Assembly (NCBI GenBank): GCA_907163375.1
Contig: CAJQUW010008928.1
Coordinates: 310,001-374,000, forward strand
Reading direction: 5' to 3'
DNA: 64,000 nucleotides
Source of the DNA: Prostheceraeus crozeri
Lineage: Eukaryota; Platyhelminthes; Polycladida; Euryleptidae
Shown: piece by piece, positions 12,671 to 22,445 of the stretch
How positions within the stretch are numbered: position 1 is the stretch's first letter
How the letters are laid out: each line of letters begins with the position of its first letter
Program-made: the position numbers and the translations under genes
The notes under the pieces: model-generated
Told to the model about the DNA's origin: nothing
What the model saw: the letters and a program-made list of their open reading frames with translations, nothing else
The model's database searches: none

Positions 12671-14236
12671 ATGAATGTAAAGAAAAAATTCTCTCTCAGT
12701 TTTACGACTTCTTTGTATTTTAAAATAAATTACCCGACGCGTTTCGTCTACACAGACTGTGTCAAGGGTGACGAACTGATGCTGTACAAGTGGGTTTATA
12801 TACAAACTTGTAAAAACAAAGAAAATGGATTTTTCTCATTGCGCCCAATTGCGTCTACTATAGGCACACCAACTCAAAAAGTAGATTGGCTGTCGAGTGT
12901 CATTCTCAATCAATTAGTTAAATATGTCCCACCACATATCAATGGTACTAACACATTGATTAATGAATTGAAAAGTAAAAGTCAAAATATTGTTAGTGAT
13001 GATAAAGTTTTCGTCTCACTTGAAGTAAAAAATCTGTACCCAAGTATACCCATAAAAGATGGTATAACAGTGATAAAAAATTTTGCTAAGCAACATTGGA
13101 ATCAAATCGAGACATACGGCTTCAGTGTCACAGATCTTATAGATTTTTTAAAATTTGTCTCGTATAATTATGAAATAACGTATAATGATAAAATATATCT
13201 ACAAATAAAAGGCTGTCCGATGGGGACGCATCTTGCACCTCCGTTTGCAATAATTTATATGAATAGTATAGAAAATAAAGCCCTAGAAAAATTAAAAGAT
13301 GATCAGAATATTTGTCCAAAAATTTACAAAAGATACATAGATGATATCATCTTGGGTCCTTTCCCGAAAGATAGGAATTTACTTCAGACTATCCAAGATA
13401 CTTTTAATTCTATAGATGATAATCTACAATCTACTTTAGAAGTTCCAGAAACTGACTGTCTGAATTTCCTAGACATAAGCATCTCGGTAAAAGAAAAATT
13501 GCAATATAATTGGTATAGTAAACCTTGCCACTCTGGCAGAAGCTTACGCAAGGATAGCTGGTTGCCGAACCATGTGAAAGATAATTTCATAAAAAATAGT
13601 TTTCGATACGTCGAGGCTCGATGCCCTTCAGATAAACCACACGATGCTATGAAAAATAGACTAAGTAACAATGGCTATAGTAAAAAAGATATGCACCCCA
13701 AAGATAGAAATAACAAATCAAGAAACATAAAAGAAAACAAAGTGAATTTAACACTTGATTTCCTTGGAGACAGTTTTTTGAGAAAAATCAATAAAATAAA
13801 AAATAAGTATGATATTCCAGTACGCATTACTAGTAAACCTGGAAAACAATTAGCTTCGAATTTCAAAAAATCGGATATAAATATGTGATCTTGTAGCATT
13901 TGTACAAACATTGGCCCGAGATATAGCTGCAAAAGTAAATATGTCAGTTATGTATTTTTGTGCAAGATATGTGACCAGACGTACATAGGTCAAACTTGTC
14001 GACCATTTCAAGTTCGCTACAGAGAACACGAGCGAAGTTTACGGTATGAAGACAAGAAAAGTGCACTAAGTGAACATGCGTTGACAGCCCACAGGGATAA
14101 AGTGATGACCATTAACAATTTCGACTACAAAATTATCGATAGACAGCAAACAGCGATTACTACTAGGGTGGCTGAATCTCTCTTAATTGCGACGAACATG
14201 CAAAAAATAAACAGAAGACATGAGCTGAACAGATGA
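12671..14236 (+). pseudogene. Penelope-like RT plus GIY-YIG endonuclease, one in-frame stop
   Basis: The reading frame runs from 12671 to a TGA at 13886-13888, then continues in the same frame to 14236. RT signatures are SLRPIASTIGTPTQ, KNLYPSIPIKDG, GCPMGTHLAPPFA, the catalytic YIDDI and LNFLDISISV. After the stop come Cys-rich spacing and a GIY-YIG-type endonuclease (CDQTYIGQTCRPF, RYREHERSL, then an E in RVAESL and a terminal N-R-x-x-E). The amino end is read from the left terminal repeat, and the usual upstream RT blocks are absent. It is therefore a 5'-truncated copy disabled by one stop codon, otherwise well preserved. The function would be target-primed retrotransposition. Confidence 0.9.
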
Positions 14237-14291
14237 GCTGCTTTCGCTGACAAATTTGTATATAAACCCACTTGTACAGCATCAGTTTGTC

Positions 14292-14330
14292 ACCCTTGAC
14301 ACAGTCTGTGTAGACGAAACGCGTCGGGTA
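14292..14330 (+). ncRNA. Degenerate hammerhead-like motif in Penelope terminal repeat
   Basis: The order is ACCC, UUGACAC (canonical CUGAUGA), helix GUCU-GUGU-AGAC, GAAA, CGCGUC, GGGU. ACCC and GGGU pair as helix I. The box GAAACGCGUC is intact, but the first box carries changes at the catalytic G and A positions, so self-cleavage is not expected. The mirror copy is at about 12731-12769 on the minus strand. Confidence 0.5.
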
Positions 14331-14399
14331 ATTTATTTAAAATACAAAGAAGTCGTAAAACTGGGAGAGAATTTTTTCTTTACATTCATTACTCATATT

Positions 14400-16391
14400 A
14401 GGCCTACCCATACTAATTCACAATTAGAAAGCAACATTCATCCTATAAGACATAATGAATCGACCTGTTTCGTAATCTCGAGATTGTAATTTTTTGGTGT
14501 CCCGAAATCCCAGTGGGCTTCCAAAATCTCTATATTGATTCCTATCCCGGGATTTGGAAAAGTACCCATGACTGCAGTCCGTACTCAATACTCAATCCTA
14601 ACCGTGACTCGTTCAATCCTGGGATTCCGCATTGATCCGGGACTGAAACTTTCCATGACTTTGGAATTCTTAATTTATAGTCATAAACACATGCACATTT
14701 TATATTCTCAACAGCAAGAATCATAGAGCTATTCAATAAGAGATAGTATTTCTATGCTTCTTTAAGCTTTGTGGATGGATGGTAACAATTGTGATAACGG
14801 GTTGGAGAAAAACCTTAAGTTCGGGATTCATAAGCGACCGATTAGTCAGCTCATCATCTGTCAGTCAATTATCTTCTTCTGTCACACGCCGTGTAATTGT
14901 AGATCAGATGCTGTTTAAAAATCGCTCGCCTTTCCTTACTGTGTAGTCTATGCATCATTACAACTCGTTGCAGCGTCATCGTCGATTTTAGGCTGACTGA
15001 TTTATTTGTACCAGATGAAATAAAACTCAATTACCTTTGCTTGCACTTTTAATCATTTGACAATCTCATACGTATTTTGAAAGATCATGTAAGTACAATT
15101 TAGGGAATCCAAGTTCGAGCTATTTCTTATTAATAAGATAGGTTTATAATTTGTCATGATGGTAATCACTAAGTTGCAATGATGTGTGACAATATATGTC
15201 GTCAAGCACACATTTACAGGTCTAGCTAAATTTTGATCAGATTTTTTCAACTTCAAGAATTTTAAGCTACTAATAAGCGCATTCATACCACAAAAAGCTG
15301 GTATAATGAAATGACAAGAGAATTTTGCATGAGGCATGACAGGCTTTTGTATATAAGGACAATGTGATGCAATCTCCAGGACTTTCCAAATCCTGGGATT
15401 CCGACATATCTCTAGACAGATAAAGTTTCTAAATTGATCAACATTGTGCCAAAAACGAAAGACAAGATGTGTTTCACAACTGCGTAATTCCAAGTTGAAA
15501 TGATATACCGCTAAGCCTATACAAATAATATGAGTCAAAGAATGCTTCATTCCCATTATGAGACTTCATTTTTCAAAATATTGCTTTATTTCCGACCAAA
15601 ACTATTTAATTCATAACAGAAATGGTGCAATGCTTGAAATATATCTAGGACTGTGAAATTAGAGTTGCCGTAAATCAAAGATGTACATCATTTACCTAGG
15701 ACAACTTGAGACAAATGTGGATCTAGGATAACTGAACTATATTTTCCTCACCGGTGATATATTTCTAAGAGAAAATATAGCACTGCTTTCAAATGGTAAA
15801 CATGCTTTAAATCAGGGGCCTACTTCAATTTGAGGTACCTAACCTTAGGATTCTTAGAAATGACGTTAGTGCATTTCAAAGTTAAGGCTAGGTTCATTAA
15901 GATGACGCTAGGTCCCCTAAAGTATCTGAGGTGCTGACTCAGCATCAAGAGAAACTTATATACGTAATTCGTTTATATTTGTGTTCGTGATATTCGTAGA
16001 TTTTCGTTTCCGACACTCATTTTGAAGTAAATGAAATCTACAAAGGGCTATTTCAATGAAAGTTCGCAACCTTGCTACCTAAAGGTTAGGTACCTAACGT
16101 CATGGTCCCTTAAGGTGGATAAGCGTATTTCAATCTTAAGGGAGCATTATCTTAAGGTACCTAGCGAGCTCCCTTAAGGTATTTAACCAAATATGAAACA
16201 ATTCAATGCCTCTGTCTGTCACCAGGTCAGATAGATATTTTACCTGACGTAATGAAATACGCCATTAAAAGTAACCCTCAAATTCATGAATGAATCTGGA
16301 GACGAATGACGTTCCATTTACTTCAGGATGTGTATTGGAAACAATAAGATTCATGTAAATAAACAAAAACGTGTTGATCTCAAAATTGGTG
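14400..16391. other. Non-coding stretch with decayed repeats
   Basis: No gene is supported. Around 15816-16200 there are several words related to GGTACCTAACCTTAGG and CCTTAAGGTACCTA in both orientations, together with two GGGC-TATTTCAATGAA-like starts (about 15816 and 16046). These suggest decayed ends of a DNA transposon that I cannot classify. Confidence 0.45.
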
Positions 16392-16394
16392 ATA

Positions 16395-16430
<36 letters not shown>

Positions 16431-16559
16431 GTATATCTTATCATTGAAAATCATAATTTCACATTGGAGATTACACATTTCACATTTAGAAAAGAAACAT
16501 CATGGAAGAGAAAGAAAAATAAAGTAACAACACATAAAACCAGCAAAGACAGAGATCCT

Positions 16560-19151
16560 CTAGTCGGGAACTATTTGATTCACAATACAACAAATCCATG
16601 GAAAAAATGAATGCAGCCTACGTGAAGTTTTAGACGGTGGCAGACACAGATGTCCTGAGCGCGACATTCGAGGGGGAACAAGATCACGTAGCGGATGGTC
16701 AGAGTAAGACTCACATTGGTAAAAGAATCGCACAGAACGCTGTCTTCTCAGATATGAAATGGAAGGGAAATTTACACAGCAACAGTTTTTACCACAAATA
16801 ATTTTGTGAACTCGGTTGTTGAACTTTTCCATTTTCTCCTCAATACCTTTCGGTAACCACGCAAATAATGGAGAAGAGTACAGCAGAATAGGCAAAATTA
16901 GCGATTTGTATACAGTAGACAGCTTGACATTAGAAAATAAAGGTCGCAATGTTCGAATGACATAAAGTCTTTGAGACGCTAGTCTTAATACGGCAGAAAA
17001 ATGGTCATCCCATGTGAGATTAGCATTCCACTGAACACCAAGTATTTTGCAAGACTGACTCAAAAGGACACCTTCATACATAACACGATCACTGAAAAAA
17101 CTGCGGTTGAAAATGATTTGTTTGGACTTTTGAATATTGAGGATCATCTTATTCTCGGTAATCCATTTTTCAATTGCAAATAAGTTGTTGGGTATGGCTT
17201 CATTCCTTATAACTGGCTCGATCAGGGTCACGTCATCGGCATACATAACTAAAGTTGCATTTGAGGATATTGATATGGATCCCATGAAGGACGCAAAAAG
17301 CACTGGCCCTAACACGGAACCCTGGGGAATACCTGATGTTACGGCAGTTGTTGGACCAAAAACTCCTTTCACACGCAAGCGTTGACTTCTTCCAGAGAGA
17401 TAGGACTTTAACCACTCTATAAATCCGATGTTGATGTCTGCATCATTGAGACGTCTGCAAAGTTCTTCCGGCCGAATCTTATCGAAGGCTTTGGTCAAAT
17501 CTAGGCACGTCATCCGAACACAATCCACTTCAGGGCCATCGAGGTACCTTGTTATTGCATCATGTATTCGCACCAGAGCACTCTCTGTCGATCCATGTTT
17601 TCTGAATGCATATTGATAAGGACTGTAAAGTTGAAATAATGAATTATACATAGATTTGACGATGAATGATTCAAAAATTTTGCTGATCGTAGACGTTAAG
17701 GAAATTGGTCTGAAGTCTTTTAAGGATGGATTGCGAGTCTTCGGAACTGGGATAATTTCAGCCATCTTCCAACAAATTGGAAATATACAGGTAGCGACCG
17801 AACACTTAAAAATATGATATAATGGGACGGCAATAAATTCAGCACCCTCTCGCAGCAGACGATTCGGGATTCCATCAGAACACGAAGATTTGTTGACTTT
17901 CAGATGTTTTAGAGCTTTGAGAACATCCAATAAATCAAAATCAACAACCCAAGGCTCATAACCTAGATGAGATTCATAATCCTGTCCAACATCATAATTG
18001 AAATTTTTGTTTAGCTCAGCTTGTAAGCAAGATAGGAAATTCTTAGTACCACCGAACTCATTGATCAATTTATAAAAATTGCTGGTCGTGCTCTTTCCCC
18101 GAACTTCGTTGACAACATTCCAAATATTTTTATTGGAATCAATACTGCTTTGAACCCAAACGTTCTTCGCCTTAACAATTTCTTCACGAACTTTAGCCTT
18201 TAAATGGTTATAGAGGTCCCAACGCCTCGCTCTATATGCTGTCCACCTTTGGTTGATCAAAGACTTAAGGACTGGCGTCATCCAGGGCTTGTCCCTATTT
18301 GAAGTTATGACATATGAAAAAGGAATAGTTGATAAAGCGTTGTGCAGTAGTGTATAAAATACATCGCACATCTGATCAACACAATTACAATTGGAGACAC
18401 ATGAGAAGTCCATATTTGAAAGTGCAAACAAAAACCGATCAATATGAGATTGGCGAAAATCCCAAACTTTTACAATACTTTGACTTATGTAATTGCAACC
18501 CTTTCCAGGCAAAATCACGGTATTATGGTCACAAGAGCTTATGGGTGGTGCAACAGAAGCGTCATCAGTGTAGGAATCAGTTAAGTTCACATTAATCCAA
18601 ATCTGATCTAAAATGGAACTGTTGCGGGTAGGAGATCTTACACAGTTATACAAGGAAAAATTTTCAGCAAAAACAGAACTGTCAAAATTATTAAAGTCAC
18701 CGCAAATCATCAAATTAGAATCAGGATACAAAAGTAGCTCAGTGTCTAAGGTTTCTACAAAGAAGTCAGAAATTTCTGATAACTCATTTGCACGCAAATT
18801 AGGAGGAATGTAGATGCAAGCTAGAAAAATATTCAACTCTGGAATTCTCAACGATAGAAATTCAGTAGTGCTGGGACTATCATAGTTTTTGATAGACGCA
18901 CACCGGAAAATATTGCTGACGAAAAGGCAAACACCACCTCCAACACGGCCAATTCTGTCATGTCGATAGATAGAAAAACTACGTAAATTCAACATTTCAT
19001 CACAAATGTCCGGTTTGAGCCACGATTCAGTTACAAACACAAAGCCTGGGTTTGTTGTTGATACAAGTTGTGTTAATTCATCTAGTTTTGGGAGAATGGA
19101 TCTTGCATTCAAAAGAATGACAGTCGGGAATTCCTTTTGAGGCTTATTCAT
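16560..19151 (-). CDS. LINE ORF2: endonuclease and reverse transcriptase
   Basis: About 863 residues from the first ATG at 19151. The open frame extends 12 bases further to a GTG that overlaps the ORF1 stop. The N-terminal APE-type endonuclease shows LLNARSILPKLDEL, FVTESWL, ICGDFNNF and a catalytic SCDHN. The RT shows CLDLTKAFDK, SGIPQGSVLGPVLF and the active-site MYADDV. The C-terminal region is Cys/His-containing (KIICGKNCCCVNF) as in CR1/L2/Rex-type ORF2. No frameshift or internal stop is present. The protein nicks target DNA and copies the element RNA by target-primed reverse transcription. ORF1 lies 8 bases upstream, suggesting coupled translation. Confidence 0.93.
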   Translation of the reverse strand: MNKPQKEFPTVILLNARSILPKLDELTQLVSTTNPGFVFVTESWLKPDICDEMLNLRSFSIYRHDRIGRVGGGVCLFVSNIFRCASIKNYDSPSTTEFLSLRIPELNIFLACIYIPPNLRANELSEISDFFVETLDTELLLYPDSNLMICGDFNNFDSSVFAENFSLYNCVRSPTRNSSILDQIWINVNLTDSYTDDASVAPPISSCDHNTVILPGKGCNYISQSIVKVWDFRQSHIDRFLFALSNMDFSCVSNCNCVDQMCDVFYTLLHNALSTIPFSYVITSNRDKPWMTPVLKSLINQRWTAYRARRWDLYNHLKAKVREEIVKAKNVWVQSSIDSNKNIWNVVNEVRGKSTTSNFYKLINEFGGTKNFLSCLQAELNKNFNYDVGQDYESHLGYEPWVVDFDLLDVLKALKHLKVNKSSCSDGIPNRLLREGAEFIAVPLYHIFKCSVATCIFPICWKMAEIIPVPKTRNPSLKDFRPISLTSTISKIFESFIVKSMYNSLFQLYSPYQYAFRKHGSTESALVRIHDAITRYLDGPEVDCVRMTCLDLTKAFDKIRPEELCRRLNDADINIGFIEWLKSYLSGRSQRLRVKGVFGPTTAVTSGIPQGSVLGPVLFASFMGSISISSNATLVMYADDVTLIEPVIRNEAIPNNLFAIEKWITENKMILNIQKSKQIIFNRSFFSDRVMYEGVLLSQSCKILGVQWNANLTWDDHFSAVLRLASQRLYVIRTLRPLFSNVKLSTVYKSLILPILLYSSPLFAWLPKGIEEKMEKFNNRVHKIICGKNCCCVNFPSISYLRRQRSVRFFYQCESYSDHPLRDLVPPRMSRSGHLCLPPSKTSRRLHSFFPWICCIVNQIVPD

Positions 19152-19159
19152 AAAATCGC

Positions 19160-19900
19160 TCACAGAAAATTTTTCTGGAAGATTTCACTGCGCAACACAA
19201 CTCGGTTTTTATATATCAATACATCCTCACCTTTTTCCTTTCTCTCAAAAAGTTCATTACGAAGAATCTTATATTGCAGCATTTGTTGCTTAGTTCTGTC
19301 GGGATTAACGTAGACATTCTTGAATGTTCCTGAATTTTTAAATTTCTTCGCGTTCCGCAGGAGCATATCTTTGTGCCTTTGATCAGAAAAAGTGAGACGT
19401 AGTAACCGAGGGATATTTGGTCTAATGCGTCCTATACGCTGAACCTTTACGATTGCACCATCATCAAAATCCAAATCAACTTCTTTCGCTATTTTTAAAA
19501 CACTTGAACGATCATGCTTTTCTCGATCAGTGAGAGAACCGTCAATCTCGTCAACACCTGAGATAATGACGTTATTGATTTTGAACATTCGATCATCAAT
19601 TTCTTCAAAAAGAGAATAAGGAAGCTCAGATGCTAACGACGAGAGACCCTGCTTTAGTTCGTGTATATCTTTATCATGCTTAGATAAGGTAAGCTTCATT
19701 TCTGACATATTGATCTCGATGCTTTCAACGCGTCTGTTCACCATATCGAGCACGTCTGAGATTTTAGATAATTCAGTTTTGAACGTATTTATCAAATCCA
19801 CTTTGCATGTATCTAAAAGATGCTTGACATCTGACATGGTAAGGTTATTTGTCGCGCTGTTTGACCTTGTCTTTCTTAAAGGTGGAGTCGCCGTTGCCAT
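19160..19900 (-). CDS. LINE ORF1: coiled-coil RNA-binding protein
   Basis: 246 residues starting at an ATG (19898-19900). Residues about 25-95 form a heptad-rich coiled coil (LINTFKTELSKISDVLDM and following). The second half resembles the RRM and C-terminal parts of L1-type ORF1p: NVIISGVDE, KVQRIGRIRPN, PRLLRLTFSDQRHKDMLL, KNVYVNPDRTKQQ. Such proteins trimerise, coat the retrotransposon RNA and act as chaperones. The stop codon falls 8 bases before the ORF2 ATG. An intact ORF1 next to an intact ORF2 supports recent insertion. Confidence 0.85.
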   Translation of the reverse strand: MATATPPLRKTRSNSATNNLTMSDVKHLLDTCKVDLINTFKTELSKISDVLDMVNRRVESIEINMSEMKLTLSKHDKDIHELKQGLSSLASELPYSLFEEIDDRMFKINNVIISGVDEIDGSLTDREKHDRSSVLKIAKEVDLDFDDGAIVKVQRIGRIRPNIPRLLRLTFSDQRHKDMLLRNAKKFKNSGTFKNVYVNPDRTKQQMLQYKILRNELFERKEKGEDVLIYKNRVVLRSEIFQKNFL

Positions 19901-19954
19901 GACCTAATCAAACCGTTGCAAGGAAAAAGATTTGCGACGTAAATGAAGTCGTTG

Positions 19955-20036
19955 GGATTTGAACCGAAAGCCAAAAAGTAATATCAAGGCAGAGTCACAG
20001 ATTCCTTGTATTCTAGCGCCTTTAGCAACTCGACCA
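19955..20036 (-). promoter_or_regulatory. tRNA-like Pol III box A and box B in LINE 5' UTR
   Basis: On the minus strand, TGGTCGAGTTGC (20025-20036) resembles box A of Leu/Ser-type tRNAs. GGTTCAAATCC (19955-19965) is a perfect box B, with 59 bases between. The acceptor stem does not close, so this is not a functional tRNA gene. It sits between the LINE 5' end and ORF1. Confidence 0.4.
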
Positions 20037-20410
20037 CGGAATCAACACCGACAGAAGCCAATAATAGATTTACTTAAATCGATCTTCAAATCCAATGATT
20101 GTGCAAGGCCACTAATTAATGACGTCAGTTTCAACTTTACAGAGTCACAACGAAAGCGACCGATGAACAATGCTCTATCGATATAGGAATCTACTAAGAA
20201 ACGCCGATTAGTAGGGATAATTCCGCACACAGATGATGGATTCCAATGGCACAACGACGCGAAGCACACACCGACGAGCACACAGACGAAAACTTGAGGA
20301 AAATTGACCCAGGGGAACCGATGTTAAGTTCAATGACAGTAGCAGGTGACAACAGAGCGCACAGACCGACCGATCACGTTCACGTTATCGATCACGAGGT
20401 TAAGATCGAA

Positions 20411-20690
20411 TAAAGATCGAAAGATCGTCGTTGGTTCTCAAGATGGGTGGCATAAAGTTCTCGATGACAGGCAGTCTATTGGCCACATTTGTAAGAGAGA
20501 ATAAACTGTAGCTAAAGAAGCGTTTTAAGGTACATACAAACAAAAACGGTTGTTGATCTCAAAATGGGTGATAAAGATCGAAAGATCGTCGCTGGTTCTC
20601 AAGATGGGTGGCATAAAGTTCTCGATGACAGACAGTCCATTGGCCACATTTGTAAGAATAAACTGTAGAAGCGTTTTAAGATAGTTAAAT
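20411..20690 (+). repeat. Tandem repeat, about 160-bp unit, interrupted by the LINE
   Basis: A segment beginning ATAAAGATCGAAAGATCGTC occurs at 20410 and again at 20570. Each is followed by the same block (TTCTCAAGATGGGTGGCATA, GATGACAG.CAGTC, ATTGGCCACATTTGTAAG). The preceding phase of the unit (AAACAAAAACG, TTGATCTCAAAAT) is found left of the LINE at 16362-16391. The array was therefore present before the LINE inserted. Confidence 0.7.
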
Positions 20691-21052
20691 TATCGATGTT
20701 TATGAAATCCCACATACAAAAAGCCATGAAACGAAATGTAGGACACTTTCTTTTTACTTCTAATTGATGTTGTATATGTAAATTGCGTCATACATTGCTT
20801 TTATGTGTGGTCTCGACTGATCACAACTAACCACTTGAGAAACTGAAATATTTGCCGAAATTATCTGAGAAACATAAGTTTTATATGATATAAGGTTTAT
20901 CAAAATTGAACCACAACTTCAACTAGAGAACTTCATTCGAGAATGCATTTTCTTTGCGCAATTATTTTTGAAACGGTCTGCATATTCTTAATTACCGCAT
21001 TGCTTTCCTATATCACAAAGAAATCTACCCTGTACCATATAAAGACCATATA

Positions 21053-22443
21053 CAGATATGGCCATAAGTTTACGGACACCTACTGATTACCAATGATTTG
21101 TTCGTTTCTGGTAATATCATCCTCTAGGACCGCTGGCGTTATTGTGGTAGGTAACTGATTTGCTCTCTTAACAATCACAACAAAGTCAATCGCTTGGCTG
21201 TCAGATGTCTATGATTTCAGAAATTCAAATTCAAATTCAGTCATAGTATTCACTTCATGCTGGTGAAACGCTTCACTTCGTCGAATAACCAGGGCAAAGC
21301 GAAACAAATATCGGCGTCTAATCGTGCCATTATCACTGCGTTGCACAATCAAGGACTTTCGACTCGCGAAATATCTCAAAGGGGGTAATCTGCAGTTGCC
21401 AACATAATAAAGACGTTTAAATTGGAATCGACTTTGGAAGTCAAAAAGCGGTCTGGTCGTCAGCGCATTACGTCGCCCAGGGGAGACCGCGTCTTGGTTC
21501 GTAAATGTGTCAATAGCAGATACTCTTCATCCAACTGGCTGGTGAATTGTAACAACTGGATGTGTTGTCCGTCGACGACTCCTGTCCGCTGAACTTAAGT
21601 CATGTAGACCAGCAAAAAACCCTTTTTGTGAATTACATACAGCGACAACGTCGCTTCAAATGCTGTAATGAGTTCAAGAATTTCACTGAAGAGCAGTGGA
21701 GGTCAGTGGAGGAAGGTGATTTTTTCAGATGAGTCCAACTTTCAGGCTTTAAATGTCAGAAGCCAACTGCGTCGACGAGTTGATGAGCGTTATAAACCTG
21801 AATGCCTGAAATTGTCTGAAATTTCCATTCTCTGTGATGGTTTGGTCATGCATCTCATATAATGATGTTGGACGATTGTTTATTCTGGAAAAAGGGACCG
21901 ATTTAATTCGAATTTGTACAAGAAAATCTTGGAGGAGCGTCTCCTACCATCTGTTGCTGAATGGTATCCAGATGGCCACTATCTTTTCCAGGATGATGGA
22001 GCTCCATGCCATCGGTTTAAAGCAGTTACCGCACACAAGACCAACCTCGGAATTCGTTCATTGGCTTGGTGGCCAGGACAGTCACCTGATCAGAATATTA
22101 TCGAAAATTTGTGGTCGCGTGTTAGCGCATTCGTTCAAGAGAAGAAACCGACCAATCGTTGTGAATTGATAAATGCTATCATTCAAGTGTGGCACCATCA
22201 AATAACGCCAGAAGCCATACAAAATCTATGTAAATCCATTCCCAGGAGAATCCAAGCTGTGGTCAATTCAAAGAGATTTTCAGCAAAATATTGAACTATG
22301 TAGCTCTCTGTATGCTGCTTACTTGAGTAGGATGCGTTCCGTTTGAATAGAAGTTGATTTGAATACATTAAGATCGAGATATCATGATTACTTCATTTTT
22401 TATGCTATAATCGTAGGTGTCCGTAAACTTTTGGCCATATCTG
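21053..22443 (+). mobile_element. Tc1-like DNA transposon, decayed
   Basis: A 1391-bp element has inverted ends CAGATATGGCCATAAGTTTA / its inverse (TAAACTTTTGGCCATATCTG), continuing into CGGACACCTAC. TA dinucleotides flank both sides (21051-21052, 22444-22445), as expected for Tc1/mariner. TIRs are about 31 bp with one length difference. The length is normal for the family, but the transposase frame is broken. Confidence 0.9.
21257..22294 (+). pseudogene. Tc1-type transposase, frameshifted
   Basis: Translated fragments in several frames give the helix-turn-helix region (LSTREISQ, then KRSGRQR about 21450), the first catalytic aspartate in FSDESNF (about 21725), DGAPCHR with the second aspartate (about 22000), and SPDQNIIENLW with the catalytic glutamate (about 22085). 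This is a DD34E-type catalytic domain. Frame changes occur near 21400, 21600, 21850 and 21910. The enzyme would cut and reinsert the element at TA sites, but this copy cannot encode it. Confidence 0.88.
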
Positions 22444-22445
22444 TA

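Larger units (their letters stand above)
12669..14391 (+). mobile_element. Penelope-like retroelement with inverted terminal repeats
   Basis: A fused RT and GIY-YIG frame is flanked by inverted repeats of about 135 bp, left about 12669-12810 and right about 14257-14391. They differ at only a few positions. The repeats contain the Penelope-type core ACCCGACGCGTTTCGTC on one strand, equivalent to a degenerate hammerhead motif. The left repeat joins directly to the middle of the RT, so the 5' part of the RT is missing. Such inverted pseudo-LTR arrangements are known for Penelope-like elements. Confidence 0.8.
16398..20409 (-). mobile_element. Full-length two-ORF non-LTR retrotransposon, CR1/L2 group
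   Basis: The element is about 4.0 kb with a 5' UTR, ORF1, ORF2 and a 3' microsatellite (TAAG repeats on the plus strand, 16398-16429) instead of poly(A). It is flanked by a 6-bp duplication ATAAAG (16392-16397 and 20410-20415). The outer flanks make one continuous sequence: GTTGATCTCAAAATNGGTG precedes ATAAAGATCGAAAG in an undisturbed repeat copy at 20550-20590. Both ORFs are open, so this is a recent and possibly competent copy. The clade call is from domain layout and tail type. Confidence 0.85.

Noticed and set aside
15053-15556. 167-codon open frame on the minus strand with ATG
   Set aside because: No domain, no promoter or splice context and composition like the surrounding AT-rich DNA; probably chance.
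19955-20045. A genuine tRNA-Ser or tRNA-Leu gene
   Set aside because: Box A and box B are present, but the acceptor stem does not close and no proper anticodon stem forms. Kept only as a Pol III promoter-like element.
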